From: Bradysia coprophila
Taxonomy: Eukaryota > Arthropoda > Insecta > Diptera > Sciaridae
Length of the DNA: 64,000 bases
Assembly (NCBI RefSeq): GCF_014529535.1
Contig: NC_050735.1
Coordinates: 1,736,001-1,800,000 of the forward strand
Direction: 5' to 3'
The notes under the pieces are model-generated. The model ran no database searches. It had not been told where the DNA came from and saw only the letters and a program-made list of their open reading frames with translations. Shown piece by piece: positions 59,117-64,000 of this stretch. A program made the position numbers and the translations under genes. The first letter of the stretch is position 1. Each line of letters begins with the position of its first letter.

Positions 59117-60210
59117 ACGGTGAGCTTGAAAAAAATTTTATTCGACCTCTCGTGGACATGAAATGTTTTTAGTGGTTTTTGTAGAGGGCGGCACCACGAG
59201 TAAGAATAACATAACAAGAAAATATTTCGATGGGAAAATTTTTAACTAGATCGATTTTTCGTTTTTCTGTGCCCTGCAGGAAGCTTCGAAAACTGTTTGG
59301 ACCCTACTGGTGACTTGTTTGATCACAAAAATATAGTTACTGTTTAGCCTGAGGTCTAAGCTTTACAGCGATACCAATCATGACATTCATGACTACCAAC
59401 AAACATCTTTTATGAAGGAAAGTCATTCTGCTATGTCGATGTGAATTTTAAAGGCTGTATCATACGTGGATTACTTTTATTTTCTCTTATAAATTATTTT
59501 TAGTTATTTTACATAATTTAAGGGGTTAATAAAAGGTCGAAAGAAGATTTTTAACTCGAAATAGGTTTCTTTGTAAATTGCACCCATGAGTAAACTGCAT
59601 TATCTCGAGTCAAAAATTAACAAACCTTTCTTTTGTTTCGTTCGTAGTTTCTCCAATAGTCATTCTAAGCTAATTCTGCAACATTTTAGTTGTTTCCACT
59701 AAAAAATGAGACATTACACGAAGAAATTTGGGTGGTCGTTCAGGTGTACCAACAAAAATTTTGTCAGAATGAAATCCAAGCTCATCCTTTGACCTTTTAT
59801 TAACCCCTTAAATTATGTTAATTAACAAAAAATACTTTTTAAGAGAAAATATAAGTAATCCACGTATGATACAGCCTTTAAAATTCACATCGACATAGCA
59901 GAATGACTTTCCTTCATAAAAGATGTTTGTTGGTAGTCATGAATGTCATGATTGGTATCGCTGTAAAGCTTAGACCTCAGGCTAAACAGTAACTATATTT
60001 TTGTGATCAAACAAGTCACCAGTAGGTTTCAAACAATTTTCAAAGCTTCCTGCAGGGCACAGAAAAACGAAAAATCGATCTAGTTAAAAATTTTCCCATC
60101 GAAATATTTTCTTGTTATGTTATTCCTACTCGTGCTGCCGCCCTCTACAAAAACCACTAAAAACATTTCATGTCCACGAGAGGTCAAATAAAAAAAAATT
60201 CAAGCTCACC
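59117..60210. mobile_element. Foldback element with arms of about 425 bases
   Basis: Left arm about 59117-59545 and right arm about 59785-60210 are complements at roughly 95%, from ACACGGTGAGCTTG at the outside to AATTTAAGGGGTTAATAAAA at the inside, around a 240-base unpaired centre. No protein coded. Either a foldback transposon or two copies of one element inserted head to head. Confidence 0.85.
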
Positions 60211-61023
60211 GTGCAAATCTTGAAAATGCCTAATTTTCATCGCCGTAGTTTTTCAGAATATTTTTCAGGATGTTTATTTTGACTAGTGGAATCACGTCTT
60301 CAAATAAACATTTTAGACAAAGGTGCATCGCTTGGCGCTCAATCTACTATTAATTGCTGAGGGCCTCGAAAGAAGTGCTTGAAACATGAAATGTACGCCT
60401 AAAGTAGTTCCTAGAAAAGCATTTATCGCTCGGTTGTTTAATAGCTGTTTGTCAACTCGTGTCACGGTGCTTGTAAATCCCATACACAAAACACTCCATT
60501 TTTAAGTTTTGGTGGCACACTGTAAAAATCAGGGACGGAGTGGCTAACAAAAGACGCTCCTGTGAAATGTATGAAAAAGCGCTCGCTCGAAGCGAAGGAA
60601 AGGCGCAAAAAGCTTACCAAAGGCGATAATCCCTGGTCTAGCAAAAATGAGTGAATATTGACAAAAAAACTGCCATTTCGTCAATATTTTCAAAAGCTCC
60701 AAATCCGCTGTGAAATGTACAACACTTTTCACTTGAAATCATTTCAGGCACACCGTGATCCCTTTGCGAAGGCACTAGATTTGTAAAATTCCCTAATATT
60801 GGGGTAAGATTGTGGACGTCACGGCCGTAAAAAATCCGTTGACTCTTTCTTAACTATAAAAAAAATGAAACTTCATTTGACTTGTACTCCAAAAATAATG
60901 TATTTTCTCTCTACAACCAAAGACATAAATAATTTTTTCTTCAAAACGAATTATCAAATGTATTAAATTAGCACTCTCGAAAAACTTACAAATTTCTTTT
61001 TAGATGAAAACAATAATTTAAAT

Positions 61024-61077
61024 TTAATAAGAAGCCACTAACACCAATACGTCTCTGTAATCGCCCGATAGATCGTC
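61024..61077 (-). CDS. Annexin-like terminal exon (alternative end 3)
   Basis: An 18-codon phase-0 exon directly after a CCAG acceptor reads DDLSGDYRDVLVLVASY then stop. Annexins typically end their fourth repeat with D-x-SGDY-x-x-x-L-x-x-L, so this looks like the last exon of an annexin gene transcribed from beyond the right edge. Two more exons of identical length and phase lie upstream (61794-61847 and 62766-62819). Insect annexin B9/IX is known to use alternative C-terminal exons, which would explain three of them. The rest of the gene is not in the window, so the assignment rests on short sequence. Confidence 0.55.
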   Translation of the reverse strand, partial: DDLSGDYRDVLVLVASY

Positions 61078-61793
61078 CTGGAATTCGAAGTGAGAATTTT
61101 TTATGTTGATAAACGGTTGCATGAATGTTGGGTGATTTTTGTTTTGTTTTGTTTATGTTGATCATAATCATAATCATGTATGTCTCGGGGAAGTGTTATT
61201 TTAATAACGTTTTTTTAGTGATTACTGATAATTGGCACATGTATCAACTATTATATTCTTTGATACGTCTACCTACATACTCAATGTGAACTTACTTAGA
61301 AGACATATATAAACACTTTGCTTAATATATTCAACACATATTGAACTTGCCGCACAGAATCTTTTTTTTAAATATTGATGAATGGGTCAAAGTCCTAATT
61401 AATATTTGAAAGAGGAACATGTTCTTAGTGGTATGTTCTACCATGTTTGCTTCAACATGGAGAAGTAATATGATTGTGCGGTTAAAAAATGGAAGCAATG
61501 AATTCATCAAGGTACAACCTATATCACAAAGCATTTGATCCGTGCATAAAAATCGAATGAGTAGGAAACTGAGAGTTACTTTCTAACTTATTTATTTAGA
61601 TAGACAAAAAAACACATCGCTACGAATATAATATCGGTAAAACGTAGAGATTCTAATAATGATAAATTGGTAAACTACAAGTACGATCAGAAAAACAATT
61701 TTTTTTTTAGAAGTTATTGAAAAGTTAGGCCTGGAATGCGCCACAAAATGGTTAACATATAACTTGAAAGCACGACATAAGGGCTTCAATATT
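61078..61793. other. Region between alternative terminal exons 3 and 2
   Basis: Over 700 bases of AT-rich sequence, presumed 3' UTR of exon 2 and intron before exon 3. No other feature seen. Confidence 0.4.
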
Positions 61794-61847
61794 TTAGTAA
61801 GATGCCAATGTGACCAAAACATATTTCATGTCACCGTCCAGATCATC
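61794..61847 (-). CDS. Annexin-like terminal exon (alternative end 2)
   Basis: An 18-codon phase-0 exon after a TTTCAG acceptor, DDLDGDMKYVLVTLASY then stop. It shares DDL, the GD pair, VLV and the ASY end with the exon at 61024-61077. It has lost the SGDY core, so on its own it would not be recognised. Confidence 0.5.
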   Translation of the reverse strand, partial: DDLDGDMKYVLVTLASY

Positions 61848-62765
61848 CTGAAACGAATAAGAAAAATGTGTGTCGTTGACCTTTTTTGTTACAAAAATTC
61901 TACATGTAGAAAGTTGAGAGTAAAAGCCGAACACAATATAACAGGAAGCGAACGTAATCGTTCTAAATGCTTGATTAAATAGTGGGAATGGCTTTCATAG
62001 CCACTTCGTTAGTACATTGAAATGACTTTTTAAACTGCACACATTTGAACTAATATCCGTCAAAACACATGCCATCGCTACGTGCGTTCTAAGAACACTT
62101 TAAGCTAAAAGAACTTTGTTTGGCAACGTATTTACGCAGCTGTTATTTGGGTCCAACAAACTGATGGGTAGTACCAATTGGATACTTTACGACTTCTAAT
62201 ATTTTCCAGATGAATGCACTTGCGTACGCATGTTAGAAGAAACAACCGTATGACAGACAATATACATTCAAACTGAGGGTTTACTACAGCTAACAGGAAA
62301 GTTACTAAATTTAAAATCACAATGCCATGGGGTCTTTCATAATCGAGACCATTACGGCCCTGAAACGTTTAAAAAACTGAGGACAAAAGGGATGCCCGAT
62401 TTTGTGAGAGAATTTCATGCGTTTCCTCTATTAACATCTTAAGTTCTTATGCATTGTAGGGCAAATTTATGAACTAATTTCACGAAACTTAGGAGTAAAA
62501 GCGGTAAATTATCAAGGCAATTGAGAGTATGTTCAATTTTATTTTATTTCTAATGGATTTTTAGTTTTATTAATATTTGGGTTACTTTCAATATTTGCAA
62601 TGTTTTTTTTTAAATATTTTTTTATAAATTGTCGGTAATATTTTGACCATTTAGTTACAAAACATTAAATTTTCTGTTATTTATTGAAATATTTTATTAA
62701 AACCATTTTATTATGGGATCAGACAAAGTTTTCTGGGGGGTTGCACATGGAAAACTCTTCTTATT
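61848..62765. other. Region between alternative terminal exons 2 and 1
   Basis: About 900 bases of AT-rich, non-coding sequence with no recognised element. Confidence 0.4.
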
Positions 62766-62819
62766 TTAATAGGCCACAACTGTTGTAAGTACATATCCAA
62801 TATCTAAGCCCAAATCATC
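62766..62819 (-). CDS. Annexin-like terminal exon (alternative end 1)
   Basis: An 18-codon phase-0 exon after a TTTGCAG acceptor, DDLGLDIGYVLTTVVAY then stop. Same length, phase and spacing of DDL, VL and final Ala-Tyr as the other two. It is the most diverged of the three and nearest to the unseen body of the gene. Confidence 0.45.
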   Translation of the reverse strand, partial: DDLGLDIGYVLTTVVAY

Positions 62820-64000
62820 CTGCAAATATTAAGCAAATACAAAAAATGGACCATCAAAAGAAATTGAATTTAATTTTAAAAAAAACTTCAAAATCTTGTT
62901 ATTTTGAATTAGACATGCCAACGCACAGTTTAGAAGGATTAGAGTAATATTAGTATTATACCAAGTACCAGTGGTTGTAAGAAACTACAGTTTATACGTA
63001 AGGAGTTTTTAGTGTAGTTAAAGATTTTAATCATTAAATTCGACGCAAAAAGTAAAATCTGAAAACAGAAACCGTATTTAAAGACTGTAAAACCAATGGG
63101 CAGCGAAATGATTATAACCATCACCAGGCAAAAAAGATCAAAGCCAATAAATCTTTTATGCTTAAAATTTGTCACATCATTTGTGAAGCACTATCTAGAA
63201 ACCGTTCTATGATTTTTAAGCGGATATTTATAAGGCAAATTTTTTTTTTTCGGTATGCCAAACAGTTTTGAACGCATTGTCATTGAAACAAAGGGAATTT
63301 AGTCTTCGAAAGTGAAGAACATAGGCAATAGAGCACTTCGCGTAACTATCAACTTCTGGGACACTTGGTTTTACAATAAAAAAAATCGTCAATAATTTTG
63401 TGTTTTTGTCAAGTTAGATTTTTCTTATAAAAATAACAAGTATCCAATGTTGACAGCTCGCGAAGTGATCTCTCAATAGCAAAAAAACACTACGAATTGA
63501 ACATCTTCTCGATTGTAACGATTGTTTTAAAGAAATATATTCCTTAAAGCTCGATGATTTCGATAAGCAATAACACACAAGTATTGAAAATTGGTTTTTC
63601 AGTTAAAAATTAGAAAGCACATATCCGCCTTCTCTGTTGGCAATCAACTAATAAAATAAAATCAGTCTTCGGAAAAATTTTGAGCGCGGCCTCGGCTCAA
63701 TTTAAATTGGATAATTCACTCAACGAAGTTCGAATGAGGTAAGTGCTATTCGTAAATGGACAGTTAATCGATCTTATCACATTAAAATATTTCTAAGCTC
63801 TGAATTGATAAAAAAAAAACTTACAAATAAAAAGAATAGTCGGAAATACTGTTAACGTCAACCAAATTTCTGTCAAAGTTTGCTTCAACTGCTTTACCAG
63901 CTGTTCCACTCAAATAATCACACTATATCTTTATGCTAGCTTGAAGGGCTTTACCAATCCACACGCGTATGTAATGTATGTGACTATGGAAATACGCAGT
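62820..64000. other. Right edge, AT-rich, no recognised gene
   Basis: Presumed intron upstream of the annexin-like terminal exons. A hydrophobic minus-strand frame at 62939-63175 has no recognisable similarity or splice context. Confidence 0.4.

Larger units (their letters stand above)
58421..61023. other. Intergenic region with two inverted-repeat elements
   Basis: Holds the UGT 3' UTR, a 225-base TIR element (58639-58863), a 1.1-kb inverted repeat (59117-60210), and AT-rich sequence. No coding exon recognised. Confidence 0.6.

Noticed and set aside
62939-63175. Hydrophobic 78-codon minus-strand ORF as a membrane protein or receptor exon
   Set aside because: AT-rich sequence gives such hydrophobic frames by chance; no family motif or convincing splice sites.
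63838-63960. Minus-strand frame DYLSGTAGKAVEANF as a fourth annexin-like exon
   Set aside because: No acceptor before it, and the resemblance to the DDLSGD pattern is limited to a few residues.

Overview
The window is arthropod nuclear DNA, most likely from a fly-like insect (order Diptera; a lower dipteran would fit, but I cannot name the species). The evidence is AT-rich non-coding DNA full of small inverted-repeat elements, very short introns of about 53-60 bases with GT/AG borders, animal type I fatty acid synthase genes, and a gene resembling the Plus-C odorant-binding proteins of flies. Every real gene is split by introns, so I rebuilt exon chains from homology, splice sites and reading phase.

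Layout. 1-49.2 kb is dominated by a tandem array of four fatty acid synthase (FAS) genes, all on the minus strand: copy A (only the 5' end, cut by the left edge), copy B (7.7-17.2 kb), copy C (21.2-30.7 kb) and copy D (39.5-49.2 kb). B, C and D are complete and carry every catalytic motif expected: KS, MAT, DH, pseudo-methyltransferase region, ER, KR, ACP and TE. B and C belong to a recent segmental duplication of about 13.5 kb and are a patchwork of near-identical and diverged stretches, suggesting gene conversion. D is older and has a different intron layout. Three unrelated genes sit in or between the FAS copies: an acyl-CoA ligase (luciferase/4CL-like) on the plus strand entirely inside intron 1 of copy A; a Plus-C OBP-like secreted protein with a repetitive glycine-rich tail between A and B; and a glycine C-acetyltransferase (2-amino-3-ketobutyrate CoA ligase) between C and D.

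49.2-64 kb holds a CDC42 small effector gene (CRIB motif, minus strand, 54.1-54.5 kb), a complete UDP-glycosyltransferase gene (plus strand, 56.6-58.4 kb), and, at the right edge, three equal-length 18-codon terminal exons on the minus strand that resemble the C-terminal end of an annexin. They are probably alternative last exons of a gene that continues beyond the window.

How the genes relate: FAS makes long-chain fatty acids that feed cuticular hydrocarbons, waxes and storage lipid. The nested acyl-CoA ligase could act on fatty acids or related carboxylates, and the UGT conjugates small lipophilic molecules. Their shared neighbourhood may reflect lipid or cuticle metabolism, but that link is inference. 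Non-coding space and FAS first introns are packed with foldback and TIR elements, several with clear 8-base target duplications (hAT type).
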